In this document: positions 1-9,263 of the stretch, in pieces
Position numbering within the stretch: position 1 is the first letter of the stretch
Layout of the letters: each line of letters begins with the position of its first letter
Source: Rhizobium sp. G21
GTDB lineage: Bacteria; Pseudomonadota; Alphaproteobacteria; Rhizobiales; Rhizobiaceae
Length of the DNA stretch: 64,000 bases
Assembly: GCF_014158035.1 (NCBI RefSeq)
Contig: NZ_JACFXW010000003.1
Coordinates: 186,001 to 250,000 of the forward strand
Direction: 5' to 3'
Position numbers and translations under genes: made by a program
The notes under the pieces: model-generated
Databases searched by the model: none
Seen by the model: only the letters and a program-made list of their open reading frames with translations
Told to the model about the DNA's origin: nothing

Positions 1-75
1 GCCGTTCCGCGCCTGCGCGAGATCCAAGCGATCATCGATCGCTACGCCAAGACCCAGCGCCGCCAGGCGGCGTGA
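1..75 (+). CDS. C-terminal end of an unidentified protein
   Basis: The window opens inside an open frame whose last 24 codons end at TGA 73-75. The tail is basic and helical-looking (it contains LREIQAIIDRYAKTQRR). Too little is left to name the family. It ends 11 bases before the ROK kinase ATG, so the two are probably co-transcribed and it likely belongs to the same sugar or hexitol pathway. That role is inferred from position only. Confidence 0.5.
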   Translation, partial: AVPRLREIQAIIDRYAKTQRRQAA

Positions 76-86
76 CGGAGGCCGGC

Positions 87-1498
87 ATGGCGGATGAGGC
101 TATCGGCCTTGACATCGGCGGCACGCGGATGCGCGTCGCCCGGATCAGCGCGGACGGCGTGATCCTCGACAAGAAAATCGTCGAGGGGTGCCGCGAACCG
201 GGCCGCGCGCTCGACATGTTCTGCGACCTCATTCGCGAGTTCGACGGACCTGACGTGTGCGCGATCGGCATCGGCGTGCCTGGCAGGGTCGACGCCCGTA
301 GCGGCGCGGTGCTTTCCGGCGGTTTTCTCGATCTTTCCAGCGTCGATGTGAAGGGCCGGATCGAAGGGAGTTCGGCCGCCCCGTTCGCATCGAGAATGAC
401 TGCTCGATGGCGCTCATCGCCGAAGCCAGGGTCGGCGCCGCCAAAGGGCTCGCCAATGTGGTGATGCTGACGATCGGCACCGGCATCGGCGGCGCGGCGA
501 TGCTGGACGGCCGCATCGTCAACGGCAAGCAGGCGGCGGGCCAACTCGGCCATGTCGTGGTGCAGGCCGATGGCCCGATCTGCGTCTGCGGACAGGCCGG
601 TTGTGTAGAGCTCTATTCCTCAGGCACAGCGCTTGGAAGGCTGACGGCGGAAGCCGGTTTGCCGTCCGGTCTGCGCTGCGAGGAGATCCTGGAGAAAGCC
701 TTATCCGGCGATGTGCCTCATTGCGCCTTGCTTGCGAGTTGGGCCAAGCCTTTGCGGGCGGCAATCAACACGCTGTCGGCAACGTTCGATCCCGATGTGC
801 TGCTGCTCGGCGGCGGGCTTGGGGGCGCGGCCGGCGCGCTGGATTTCGCGCCTGCGATCGGCCGATGGTATCAGACGCCGGTGCGAACCGCAGCGCTCGG
901 CGATGACGCCGGTATGATCGGGGCGGGGCTGGCCGCGCTCGAACTTGCCGGGCTGCGCCACGTGGGTAAGAAAGTCGTGCTCGTCAATGGCGTGCCGGCC
1001 TCCGGCAAAAGTCGGGTGGCCTCGCAAATTGCAAATCGTCTGGGCTGGCAGATGCTGTCGCTCGACATGGTCAAGAACCCCTTCCTGGCCGAACTCGACG
1101 ATGTCGATCGCCTGTTCAATCGCAGGCTCGGCAAAGCGAGTTATCGGGCGATCTGGGACATCGTGGCGGCCGCGCCGCCCGGCGCGGGCTTCGTCATCGA
1201 CGCCTGGTTTGGTTTTCAGCCGCTTGAGCAATTGGATGGGTATCTCGCGTCTTCAGGCGTGGATGGGCTGGCCGAACTCTGGTGCTCGGCGCCGCCCGAG
1301 GTGATCGGCGAACGCTATCGGGCGCGATTGACGGAGCGTCTGCCGGGACATCCCGGCGAAAGCTATGTGCCGGAACTGATTGAGCTTGCGCGCAGCGCCG
1401 CGCCCACTGGGCGGGCGCCTTCCCTGACGATCAACACCACGGCGCCGCTCAATGAGGCGGCGACGCTTGTCTGGCTCGGTGAGAAGCTGAAACTATGA
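87..1498 (+). CDS. ROK-family sugar kinase fused to a C-terminal P-loop kinase-like domain (frame break)
   Basis: The N-terminal part is a ROK kinase: DIGGT phosphate loop near residue 9, GTGIGG near 131, and the ROK zinc motif CVCGQAGCVE near 166-175. ROK kinases phosphorylate hexoses or amino sugars with ATP in the cytoplasm. After about residue 300 comes a second domain with a Walker A motif (GVPASGKS) that resembles small P-loop kinases. The frame breaks near 368-372: one missing base after GRIEGS restores FGRPVRIENDCS and a 470-residue protein. ATG 87 is preferred to GTG 72 because GGAGG lies 5 bases upstream. It is convergent with the tagatose genes. The substrate is unknown, and the break is probably a sequencing deletion. 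Confidence 0.75.
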
Positions 1499-1534
1499 TC
1501 GGCGCGCCGACTTGCCGGCGGCGTGCGCAGAGGG

Positions 1535-2806
1535 TCATGTCGGGTCGCCGGCGGCTTGGTCATAGAGGTCGAGCACCTGATCGAACGCGGCGATGAGGAT
1601 CTCTTCCATCGCCTGCGATGCAAGGATTGAAGCCAGCGACGGGAGATATTGATGAAACAGCGTTTCCGGTATCGTCAGTCCTGACAGGGCGTGGCGCAGA
1701 TCGTCGACGGCCGCATGGGCTTCCGGCCGGTTCCAGTAATAGCGGATGCGGTCGCTGTAACTGTAGTGACGTTGCAGCGCGAGCGCGGTGTCGTCGCCGT
1801 GATAATGTCCGCGCCAGTCTTTGGGATCCGCAGTCAGCAGCGCCTCCATCCGGTCGCGTAGACGTCGGCCGCCATATTCGGCAACGAGTTCTGCCGCGAT
1901 CATGTCCAGCCCATAGAGCGCCTCGCGATAGGCGAAGGTCAGCCAGGGGCCGACTTTCAGGATCTGGAAGCCGTCTTCCACGAGCGCCCTCAGGGCCTCA
2001 CGCGACTGATAATCGGTCGAATGCGCCTCGAAGACCAGGTTCGGATGGTTCTCGAGCACGGCTGCGAGGCTTCTGGCCTTCTGACGATCATAGGCGATGA
2101 CATTGTCGCTGCCGAATTCCACGCCGGGCTGGACGACGAAAGCGATGACGCGTGAGAAAGCCTCCGCCAGACCCGCCTTATCAAATATCTCGGCATGATA
2201 GGCGATCGTCGCCTCCGCAGCGTCCGGGCGGGTCGGCTCCACGGTATCCAGCACATGGTCGGCGCCGCCTGGAACAGGCACTTCCGTGCCGAGCACATAG
2301 AGCGGTTTCGGCAGGTTCAGACGGGCAGCCATCGCTTCCGCGACGCCGCAAAGGCGCGCGGCGCGTTCGGCGATCACGCTTTCGGCTAGCGATTGGGATT
2401 CGCCCGCGCAGGCCATGGACGTATCCAGATGCAGCTTGCCGAACCCGGCGGCGACGTATGCCTCCACCATCGCCTCGGCCTTGGCCATTGCCGTCATGGG
2501 CTCCTCGCCCCGCCAGGGATTGGGGCCCAGGTGATCGCCACCCAGAATGACCTGATCAAAGGCCAGCCCCTCCTCAGCACAGATTGCTTCGACGAAGGCG
2601 CGAAAATCGGCGGGCGTCATGCCGGTGTAACCGCCGAGATGATTGACCTGATTGCAAGTGGCCTCGATCAACACGTGTCTGCCGCGTTGCTTGGCCCGTC
2701 GGATGGCGGCGCGCAGCACGGTCGGGTGGGCCGAACAGACAGAGGCGATGCCGAAAGGGCGTCCGAGACGCCGGGCCTCGGCCAATTGCAGGAGAAGCGC
2801 GCTCAT
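1535..2806 (-). CDS. KbaZ/GatZ-type D-tagatose-6-phosphate 4-epimerase
   Basis: This 423-residue protein is a full-length match to the GatZ/KbaZ family, formerly called the non-catalytic subunit of tagatose-bisphosphate aldolase. Recognisable segments are FGIASVCSAHP near residue 18, VLIEATCNQVNHLGGYTGM near 45-63, and GGDHLGPNPW. In Agrobacterium, homologues next to a tagatose kinase were reported to act as D-tagatose-6-phosphate 4-epimerases that yield fructose-6-phosphate; that activity is assumed here by homology and context. Its ATG overlaps the stop of the upstream PfkB kinase (ATGA), so the two are translationally coupled. Confidence 0.85.
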   Translation of the reverse strand: MSALLLQLAEARRLGRPFGIASVCSAHPTVLRAAIRRAKQRGRHVLIEATCNQVNHLGGYTGMTPADFRAFVEAICAEEGLAFDQVILGGDHLGPNPWRGEEPMTAMAKAEAMVEAYVAAGFGKLHLDTSMACAGESQSLAESVIAERAARLCGVAEAMAARLNLPKPLYVLGTEVPVPGGADHVLDTVEPTRPDAAEATIAYHAEIFDKAGLAEAFSRVIAFVVQPGVEFGSDNVIAYDRQKARSLAAVLENHPNLVFEAHSTDYQSREALRALVEDGFQILKVGPWLTFAYREALYGLDMIAAELVAEYGGRRLRDRMEALLTADPKDWRGHYHGDDTALALQRHYSYSDRIRYYWNRPEAHAAVDDLRHALSGLTIPETLFHQYLPSLASILASQAMEEILIAAFDQVLDLYDQAAGDPT

Positions 2807-3803
2807 GGGGTTAGCTTCCCCTCCTGGCTAGCGATGAAGCTGTCGAGTTCTGCGAAGCCGCAGGTTCCTTCCATCGGGCCGCGACGCGTCACCGTCAGCG
2901 CCCCGGCGGCATTTGCGTAGCGCAGCGCCTGCTCCATGGGCATGCCCTTGCGGCGGCAGGTCAGATAGGTGGCGCCGAAGCAATCACCAGCCCCGGTAGG
3001 ATCCAGTTCCTCGACTTGAAACGCTTCGAGATCCAATCGACCCGATGCGCTGAACACCGACGCGCCGGCCTTGCCGCGCTTGACGACGATCTCGCGCGCG
3101 CCTCGCGCCAAGAGACTCTCGATCGCCTCGGCCTCATCGGCGACGCCGGCTGCGGCGGACAATTCTTCGCCCGAAGGCAGCAACAGATCGGCTTGCGCCA
3201 GAACCTCGTCCAGCGCTTCCCTCCCCGCCCGCCCGACAGCAATTCCTTTCGGACGTTGGGATCGAGCGATACCGACCCGCCCTTCGCCCTCACCGTCCGC
3301 AACGCGTCGAGTACGATCGCGCCGATTGCCGGAATGGCGAAAGCCGAGCCCATCACGTGGAGATGGCCGGCGCGGTCGATCAGGGTTCGGGCCTGGTCGG
3401 TCAGACGGACATGACCGGCGGCGGAGCGGGCAATGTTGAACACGAAGTCGCGCGATCCATCCGCCCGATAGCGGACGAAGGCGGAGCCGGTCGGCTGGTC
3501 GGCAAGCACCGCGATGGCCGAGACGTCAGCGCCGTCCGCCTCGAGTCGATTGATGTTTAGCCAGCCGAAATCATCGTCTCCGACCGCGGCGATGATGCCG
3601 CAGCCGCCACCGAGCTTGGCGATCTGATCGATGAAGATCGCAGGGGCTCCGCTCGGAAACGGCCCGGTCAAGGGTTGCGGCTCCCGAAACCCCTCCCCTA
3701 TGGTCGTCGCCATGATCTCCACGAGGATCTCGCCGATCGTGATCGTCGGCCCGAGCGTTTCGTCCGCGATGCCGGTTGATGCGTCCAAGGCCCTGCCTCC
3801 CAT
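2803..3803 (-). CDS. PfkB-family D-tagatose kinase (frame break)
   Basis: This is a ribokinase-fold sugar kinase that would phosphorylate a ketohexose at C6; D-tagatose is likely given the adjacent epimerase. The N-terminal half reads ITIGEILVEIMATT then PSGAPAIFIDQ and VGDDDFG. The C-terminal half carries the PfkB signature DPTGAGDCFGA with the catalytic Asp. The frame breaks near 3215-3225 in a G-rich run: one missing base after KELLSGG restores EALDEVLAQADLLLPSGEE and a 333-residue protein. I chose ATG 3803. The longer GTG start at 3869 would place the candidate LacI operator inside the coding region. Diverges from the LacI gene. Confidence 0.8.
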
Positions 3804-3862
3804 GCCCAGTGACTTGAAATCCAAGGCATCTAAGTCGGTGCGGGCGCTGCGGTCAACAAAAA

Positions 3863-3879
3863 TTGACACGCGTAAACAA
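3863..3879. promoter_or_regulatory. Candidate LacI-family operator
   Basis: The tagK-lacI intergenic region holds TTGACACGCGTAAACAA. It has a CG-centred core and a right half (CGTAAACA) of the kind LacI-family proteins bind, but the left half is degenerate. A second TTGACAC lies at 3903-3909. Position between divergent genes fits repression of both. The match is weak and is a proposal only. Confidence 0.4.
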
Positions 3880-4009
3880 TTTGCGTGCGGGGTGAAAGGG
3901 AGTTGACACTTGCGCCTTCATCCTAGGGCATGAACTCGAAAGAAAAACTGGACATGCGTCAATTATACGCTTTACCTGTCATGCTTGGAGCGGATGAGGG
4001 AGCAATTTT

Positions 4010-5044
4010 TTGGCGGCGGGCATCAAGACCATGGAGGAGTTTTCGCGCTTTGTCGGCCTCTCCCGTCCGACCGTGTCGAAATATTTCCATGATCCGGCGT
4101 CCGTGCGTATGACGACGCGGGTGAAGATCGAGGCGGCGATCGCCAGATGCGGCTATAAGCCCAATCTCCTGGCGGTGAACCTCAACCGTCGACGCAGCAA
4201 TATCCTCGGCGTAATCATACCCAATGCATTGGATCCATTTTTCATGGCGCTGGCGCGGCGCATAGAGCAGGTGGCGGCGGAGGCGGGATTTGTGGCGTTC
4301 ATCCTGTCGTCGGATGGTCGCATCGAGAAGCAGGAAGAGGCCATCGCCACGCTTTCTTCAATGAATGTCGCCGGAGCGATCGTGGCGCCCACGGGGCATG
4401 GCGCCAGCGGCAGGGCGCTGGAGAAACTGCGGCGCGCCATACCGGTCGTACATGTCGACGCGCCGCCCGACAAGGATGCGGCCTTTGTCGGCACCGACAA
4501 CCGCAAGAGTTTCGCGCTCATCGTCGATTATCTCTGTCGCAGCGGCGAACCGCCGGCCTTTTTCGGTATGCCGCCGGTCAACCACAATGCCGCTGACCGT
4601 CGTGACGCTTATGTCGAAGCCATGTCGGCGCAGGGGCATAGGCCCGACATCGTCGAACTATCCGCACATTCCACCTGGGATTTCGAGGAGTTCGGCTTTG
4701 AGCAGGCGACCGCGTTTTTCGAGCGGCAAGCCCTTCGGAGCCGCACGCTGGTCTGCGCCAATGACCGGATCGCTTTCGGTGTGCTCGCTGCTGCCTGGCG
4801 GCGCGGCCTCAAGATCGGGCATGGAGAGGGTTTCGATCTTCGTATCGCTGGTCATGACGATCATCCGCTGTCACGCTACGCCTGTCCTCCGTTGACCACG
4901 GTGGCGCAGGATTATGCCCAGATCGGATCTTTGGCGATGGCGCTCCTCCTGCGGAAACTCGGCGAGACCGAAGGGGACGATCCAAGGCTCGCCCGCGACC
5001 GCATACTTTTGGAAGCCGCGCTGATGCTGCGAAATTCGGCTTAA
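4010..5044 (+). CDS. LacI-family transcriptional regulator
   Basis: The N-terminal HTH (TMEEFSRFVGLSRPTVSKYF, then hinge-helix region KPNLLAVNLNRRRSN) is followed by a periplasmic-binding-protein-like sensor domain (NILGVIIPNALDPFFMAL, then CANDRIAFGVLAAAWRRG and the HDDHPLSRYACPPLTTV end). Length is 344 residues, normal for the family. A TTG start at 4010 is supported by AGGGAG about 6 bases upstream; ATG 4031 is the alternative. It diverges from the tagatose kinase-epimerase pair, so it most likely represses that operon and responds to the hexitol or tagatose. The ligand is inferred. Confidence 0.88.
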   Translation: MAAGIKTMEEFSRFVGLSRPTVSKYFHDPASVRMTTRVKIEAAIARCGYKPNLLAVNLNRRRSNILGVIIPNALDPFFMALARRIEQVAAEAGFVAFILSSDGRIEKQEEAIATLSSMNVAGAIVAPTGHGASGRALEKLRRAIPVVHVDAPPDKDAAFVGTDNRKSFALIVDYLCRSGEPPAFFGMPPVNHNAADRRDAYVEAMSAQGHRPDIVELSAHSTWDFEEFGFEQATAFFERQALRSRTLVCANDRIAFGVLAAAWRRGLKIGHGEGFDLRIAGHDDHPLSRYACPPLTTVAQDYAQIGSLAMALLLRKLGETEGDDPRLARDRILLEAALMLRNSA

Positions 5045-5353
5045 ACGCCCTCCCCTTCCGCCCTCCCCTCTCCCTTGCCAAGCCGACTGGAGCCTCAGCT
5101 CGCGTCCATCTCGTGGGTTTAGCTGGCGCCGGGAACAAAAAGCCGGGCGCAATCGATCGCAGCGCATTCATTTGCCGCGGCCCGATCGGCTGCACGCCGT
5201 GACTGCGCCAGCCCTGTTCCGGCGGAAACAGGCAGGCTTTTTGGCGTATGACACAAGATCCCCATCCGAGCGCAGGGTTCGGAAGACCACGCAGCCGGCG
5301 TGAGGGCCCGAGGAGGGTTTGGCCGGCATGCGTCTGAAAAATGGGAAGATATC
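5045..5353. other. Gene-free stretch with a weak hairpin
   Basis: About 309 bases separate the LacI gene from the RTX gene. I see no credible coding frame; ORFs here are extensions or shadows of the RTX gene. A short hairpin (CCTGTT 5213-5218 with AACAGG 5227-5232) is followed by GCTTTTT and could terminate lacI. The RTX promoter should lie in the last 100 bases, but I see no clear consensus. Confidence 0.5.
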
Positions 5354-8300
5354 ATGACGACGAAATATGGAACGGATGCAGCGGAAACCATCATCGGCAG
5401 CAATGAGACCGACTTGCTGGTCGGCATGGGCGGCGCCGACAATCTGATCGGCCTGTTCGGCAGCGACACGATGTCTGGCGGCGATGGCCGGGATCAACTG
5501 GATGGAGGTTTCCAGTCCGACACACTGATGGGCGATGAAGACGACGACCGCTTGAACGGCGGGTCGGGTGACGACACATTCCTCGGCGGTTCCGGCGCCG
5601 ACACGATGCAGGGCGGTCTCGGCGACGATACTTTCACCGACAACCAGATCGACGACTACCAGGGGGACGTCATCGACGGCGGTTTGGGCAGGGATACGGT
5701 GCGCTTCTTTCTCTCCGACCGGGCGTCCGGCGTGAATTTCACCGCGGCGGATCCCATCGAGACCGTGACGCTGTACGGCGCCAGACTGCATGACATCGAG
5801 CAGTATTACATCGACGGCTCCAACACTGGCGCCGACACTCTGACCGGCGGACGCTGGAATGATTTCTTCCAAGGCAATGGCGGAGCCGACCGGCTCGATG
5901 GCCAGGGCGGAGCCGACTATCTCTCCGGCGGCGCCGGCGCGGACATGCTGATCGGCGGCCAGGGCGACGATTATATCAATGGCGGCGACGACAAGGATCG
6001 GCTGCTTGGCGGCTATGGCGACGATAATCTCTCGGGCGGCAATGGCGATGACGCGCTGGACGGCGGCAACGGCGTCGATGCGCTGCATGGCGAGGACGGA
6101 AACGACGAACTCGTCGCCGGCGCAGGCAACGATTATCTCTCAGGCGGTCTCGGAAACGACACCCTCGATGGTGGTGTCGGTAACGATTATATCATCACCG
6201 GCGACGGAAACGACAAGGTCCTGGCGGGCGCTGGCGACGACGAAATTCTCGTCACCGTAGATTCCGGCAAGAAGATCATCGACGGCGGCGCGGGCGTCGA
6301 CCGGCTGGAACTGCGCTATATCGACGGCAATTTTACCGCTAAAGCCGAAAACCTGGTCAACAGACTCGCGGACGGAACGACCATCCAGCATGTCGAAGCC
6401 TATGATCTCCATGGCTCCAACGGCGCCAACCAATTCACGACGCTCGGCGGCAATGACGATCTCTATGGTTATGGCGGCGACGACACGTTGCGGTCGGGCG
6501 CCGGCAACGACACGCTTCAGGCCGGCGACGGTCGCGACAAGCTGTATGGCGAAGCCGGCAACGACACTCTGATCGCCCAGGGAGAGAAGGATCTTCTCGA
6601 TGGAGGAACCGGTCTCGACACGGCCTATCTGTATGTCGACAGCTACAACCAGAACATGACGTTCAACGTCTCCAAGGGCAAAGGCGTGCTGTCCAACGGC
6701 ACGACGGCCGCCAACACCGAAATATTCAACGTCTTCACCGGATCGGGATCCGACACTCTGAAGGCGGGCGATGCGCAGCAGGTGTGGTTCAAATCGGCAG
6801 CGGGCAATGACAAGCTCTATGGCGGCAAGGGCGACGATTTCCTCGATGCGGGCATTGGACGCGACTTAGTCGACGGCGGCGCGGGCGACGACAAAATCAT
6901 GGATATGGGCGGCGACAACACGCTGATCGGCGGCGACGGCAATGACGAGGTCGACATCACCGTCATGGAACAGTCGAGCGACGGGCTCAGCAAGGTCAGT
7001 CTCGGCGCAGGCAATGACAGCGTCCAATTCAATGCCGGTCTTGGCGACATTTATGGATCGCTGGAGGCCGATGGCGGCAGCGGCGTCGACTTCGCCGAAG
7101 TCGATCGCGGCGAAACGACCAAAAATCTGAGTTTCGTGCTGAGCGCCAACGCCCGCCTCGTCAATGGCGACGTCATCCTCAAGAACTTCGAGCAGGTCCA
7201 CATTTCCGGCGGCTCCGGCGATGACAATTTCACCGGGGGCAAGCTCACCGACACGTTCGAAGGCAATGACGGGGCCGACGCGTTGAACGGCCTCGGCGGC
7301 AATGACTGGCTCTATGGCGGAGCCGGCCGCGACAACCTCAAGGGCGGAGACGGGGACGATCATCTCTATGCAGGTCATATGTCGATCGAGGCGGATCGCG
7401 ACGTTCTGGACGCCGGCGCCGGCAATGACGACATTTACATCAATTCCGGCGACCAGGCCGCCGGGGGCGCGGGTTCCGACCGCCTTCACCTCGATGTCTC
7501 CGCGCTCAATGTCGGCGTCAGCTTTACCCTGACCTCGGGAACCGTGAAGGTGAATGCTTCGACCACCGTTTCGGGCATGGAAGCGCTCGACTTCTTTGGA
7601 ACATCGGGGGCCGATAGTGTGACCGCGGCTGCCGGTGCAGACACCTTGCGCGGCAATGTCGGCAATGACGAATTGAAGGGCATGGCCGGCGCCGATGTCC
7701 TTTATGACGGCGCCGGCGATGACAAGCTCTATGGCGGCGATGGCGACGACCAACTCGTTCGCAACGAGTTCACCGGCAAGGATCTGTTTGATGGCGGCGC
7801 GGGCCTGGACACGCTGGCCTTCAATTTCTACGGCGACTCATCGGTCAAACTCGATCTTGCCGACAATGCGGAAAATGACGGTTTGGCGAAGGGACTTACC
7901 GTCAGGAATGTCGAGCGGGTGACGGGCACGGACAAGGACGACGACATCCGCGGCGCAAACCTCGGCGAACATCTCGATGGCGGCAGTGGCGACGATGTCC
8001 TCTTCGGTCGAGGCGGAAACGATACGCTGGTCGGTGGTCTCGACGGCGATCTCCTGAGCGGAGGTTCGGGCAAGGACGTGTTCGTGTTCAGCAGCGCATT
8101 CGACGCCGGCGATGAAATCACCGACTTTACCCGCGGCCAGGATCGCCTGTCGGTCAACGCCATCAACTTCGACATGACCGGAAAAAAAGCCGTCAATGTC
8201 GTGGTCTCCGATGAAGTGGAGTTCTCCGCCGCCGCTCCGACCTTCCTGTTCGAAAGCGATACGCACCGCCTCTGGTTCGATGCGGACGGCAAGGCGGGCG

Positions 8301-8374
8301 ACGAGGAGGCCGTGCTCCTTGCAACGCTCGATGACGTGAAGACGCTGTCGCAAAGCGATTTCATGCTCGTCTAA
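5354..8374 (+). CDS. RTX (hemolysin-type) calcium-binding repeat protein, probably secreted
   Basis: This 1006-residue acidic protein consists almost entirely of glycine-aspartate nonapeptides of the form GGxGxDxLx, from about residue 25 to 910. Blocks of repeats alternate with beta-rich spacers of 60-80 residues. Such repeats fold as calcium-bound parallel beta-rolls outside the cell. The last 100 residues have the usual end of type I secreted RTX proteins (DVFVFSSAFDAGDEITDFTRGQDRL, then a Cys-free, acidic and hydrophobic tail ending SQSDFMLV). There is no signal peptide and no recognisable catalytic domain, so an adhesin or surface-layer role is more likely than a toxin or protease. No type I secretion genes are in the window. 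ATG 5354 has GGAAG upstream; an upstream in-frame start at 5300 lacks support. Confidence 0.88.
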   Translation: MTTKYGTDAAETIIGSNETDLLVGMGGADNLIGLFGSDTMSGGDGRDQLDGGFQSDTLMGDEDDDRLNGGSGDDTFLGGSGADTMQGGLGDDTFTDNQIDDYQGDVIDGGLGRDTVRFFLSDRASGVNFTAADPIETVTLYGARLHDIEQYYIDGSNTGADTLTGGRWNDFFQGNGGADRLDGQGGADYLSGGAGADMLIGGQGDDYINGGDDKDRLLGGYGDDNLSGGNGDDALDGGNGVDALHGEDGNDELVAGAGNDYLSGGLGNDTLDGGVGNDYIITGDGNDKVLAGAGDDEILVTVDSGKKIIDGGAGVDRLELRYIDGNFTAKAENLVNRLADGTTIQHVEAYDLHGSNGANQFTTLGGNDDLYGYGGDDTLRSGAGNDTLQAGDGRDKLYGEAGNDTLIAQGEKDLLDGGTGLDTAYLYVDSYNQNMTFNVSKGKGVLSNGTTAANTEIFNVFTGSGSDTLKAGDAQQVWFKSAAGNDKLYGGKGDDFLDAGIGRDLVDGGAGDDKIMDMGGDNTLIGGDGNDEVDITVMEQSSDGLSKVSLGAGNDSVQFNAGLGDIYGSLEADGGSGVDFAEVDRGETTKNLSFVLSANARLVNGDVILKNFEQVHISGGSGDDNFTGGKLTDTFEGNDGADALNGLGGNDWLYGGAGRDNLKGGDGDDHLYAGHMSIEADRDVLDAGAGNDDIYINSGDQAAGGAGSDRLHLDVSALNVGVSFTLTSGTVKVNASTTVSGMEALDFFGTSGADSVTAAAGADTLRGNVGNDELKGMAGADVLYDGAGDDKLYGGDGDDQLVRNEFTGKDLFDGGAGLDTLAFNFYGDSSVKLDLADNAENDGLAKGLTVRNVERVTGTDKDDDIRGANLGEHLDGGSGDDVLFGRGGNDTLVGGLDGDLLSGGSGKDVFVFSSAFDAGDEITDFTRGQDRLSVNAINFDMTGKKAVNVVVSDEVEFSAAAPTFLFESDTHRLWFDADGKAGDEEAVLLATLDDVKTLSQSDFMLV

Positions 8375-8399
8375 TCAGACCCGATTTCGGTTTGACTGA

Positions 8400-8425
8400 G
8401 CAGCGGCCGGTTTACCGGCCGCTGC
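8400..8425. terminator. Strong GC hairpin after the RTX gene
   Basis: An 11-bp perfect stem (GCAGCGGCCGG paired with CCGGCCGCTGC) with a TTTA loop sits between the convergent RTX and GntR genes. It has no U-tract on either strand. It could act as a bidirectional terminator or as an mRNA 3'-end stabiliser. Confidence 0.6.
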
Positions 8426-8470
8426 AACGTCGCATCGCGAGCGTGGGTTTTTCAACGTCGAACAACGGCG

Positions 8471-9166
8471 TCAAACGTCTCCGTGTTCGGCGAGCAGGGT
8501 TTCGGCGATTTTGGAGGCCTCGGCGACATGGGCCCGGCATGCGGCGGCGGCGGCTTCAGGGTCGTTTCTCTCGATGGCGGCATAGATTTCGCGCATGCGC
8601 GCCGGCCCCGAAACCGTGCGGTTGGCGGTGGACAACGTCATGACGCGGAGGCGGGAAATGCGGCTGTTCAGCCGGTTGACGATCTCCCAGGCGATCGTAT
8701 GGCCGCTGGTCTCGAAAATGATCTTGTAGAATTCATGGGTGGCGTCGAGGATGGCCGGCGGCGAATTTTTTTTCGATGTCCGGTCGAGCTCGCTCAGCAC
8801 GGCGCCGAGTCGCGCCTTGACCTTGGCGCCGGCGCGGCGGGCGCAATCGGCCACCGCCGTGGATTCGAGCGCGGAGCGGATTTCGTAGATCTGCCGGGCG
8901 TCATCCCAACTGAGCCGGGCGACGATAGGCCCCTGCTTGGCGATGCTCTCGACCAGTCCCTCGGACTCCAAATGCCGGATCACCTCGCGGATGACCGAGC
9001 GGGACACGCCGAGCTGTTCACAAAGCGCGCGCTCGACCAGCCGCTGACCCGGCTCGAACAGGCCGGCGATGATGGCGCGGCGCATGCGCTCGAGCGCGAT
9101 TTCCCGCAACGTTGCGGGGGGCGTGTCGATCCGGAGATCAGCGAGATGAGCGTCCTGTGAGGTCAT
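8471..9166 (-). CDS. GntR-family (FadR/FCD type) regulator
   Basis: The N-terminal winged HTH (REIALERMRRAIIAGLFEPG, then ALCEQLGVSRSVIREVIRHL) is followed by an all-helical FCD ligand domain. FCD metal-ligand candidates are visible (DATHEFYKIIFE, then the C-terminal HVAEASKIAE). I chose ATG 9166 (231 residues); the longer frame to 9211 runs into the promoter. It diverges from the flavin-monooxygenase operon, with a palindromic operator candidate between them, and probably represses that operon until an organic-acid-like inducer binds. Confidence 0.87.
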   Translation of the reverse strand: MTSQDAHLADLRIDTPPATLREIALERMRRAIIAGLFEPGQRLVERALCEQLGVSRSVIREVIRHLESEGLVESIAKQGPIVARLSWDDARQIYEIRSALESTAVADCARRAGAKVKARLGAVLSELDRTSKKNSPPAILDATHEFYKIIFETSGHTIAWEIVNRLNSRISRLRVMTLSTANRTVSGPARMREIYAAIERNDPEAAAAACRAHVAEASKIAETLLAEHGDV

Positions 9167-9204
9167 GATTCCGTGTAGCCGCAAAATTTGTTTCAAGCAA
9201 GCTC

Positions 9205-9230
9205 TTGACACGTCGTCTTATGGTATACCA
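9205..9230 (+). promoter_or_regulatory. Promoter/operator of the monooxygenase operon
   Basis: A -35-like TTGACA (9205-9210) is followed by the perfect 10-bp palindrome TGGTATACCA (9221-9230), which resembles FadR-type operators (TGGTnnnACCA style). It lies 33 bases before the first start codon of the operon and 55 bases from the divergent gntR start. This fits autoregulation and operon control by the FCD regulator at 8471-9166. Confidence 0.55.
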
Positions 9231-9263
9231 ACATGCAGTCATACGAAGTGACAGGAGGCGGCC

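Noticed and set aside
3804..3869. Upstream GTG start for the tagatose kinase
   Set aside because: It adds residues not seen in the family and would place the candidate operator inside the coding sequence.
5168..7753. Long minus-strand frames rich in Ala, Val and Ile (5168-6088 and 6866-7753)
   Set aside because: They are the reverse complement of the Gly-Asp repeats of the RTX gene.
5400..8100. Possible CRISPR-like or tandem DNA repeat
   Set aside because: Periodicity is 27 bases with variable codons; it is the nonapeptide repeat of the RTX protein and has no conserved spacer-repeat structure.
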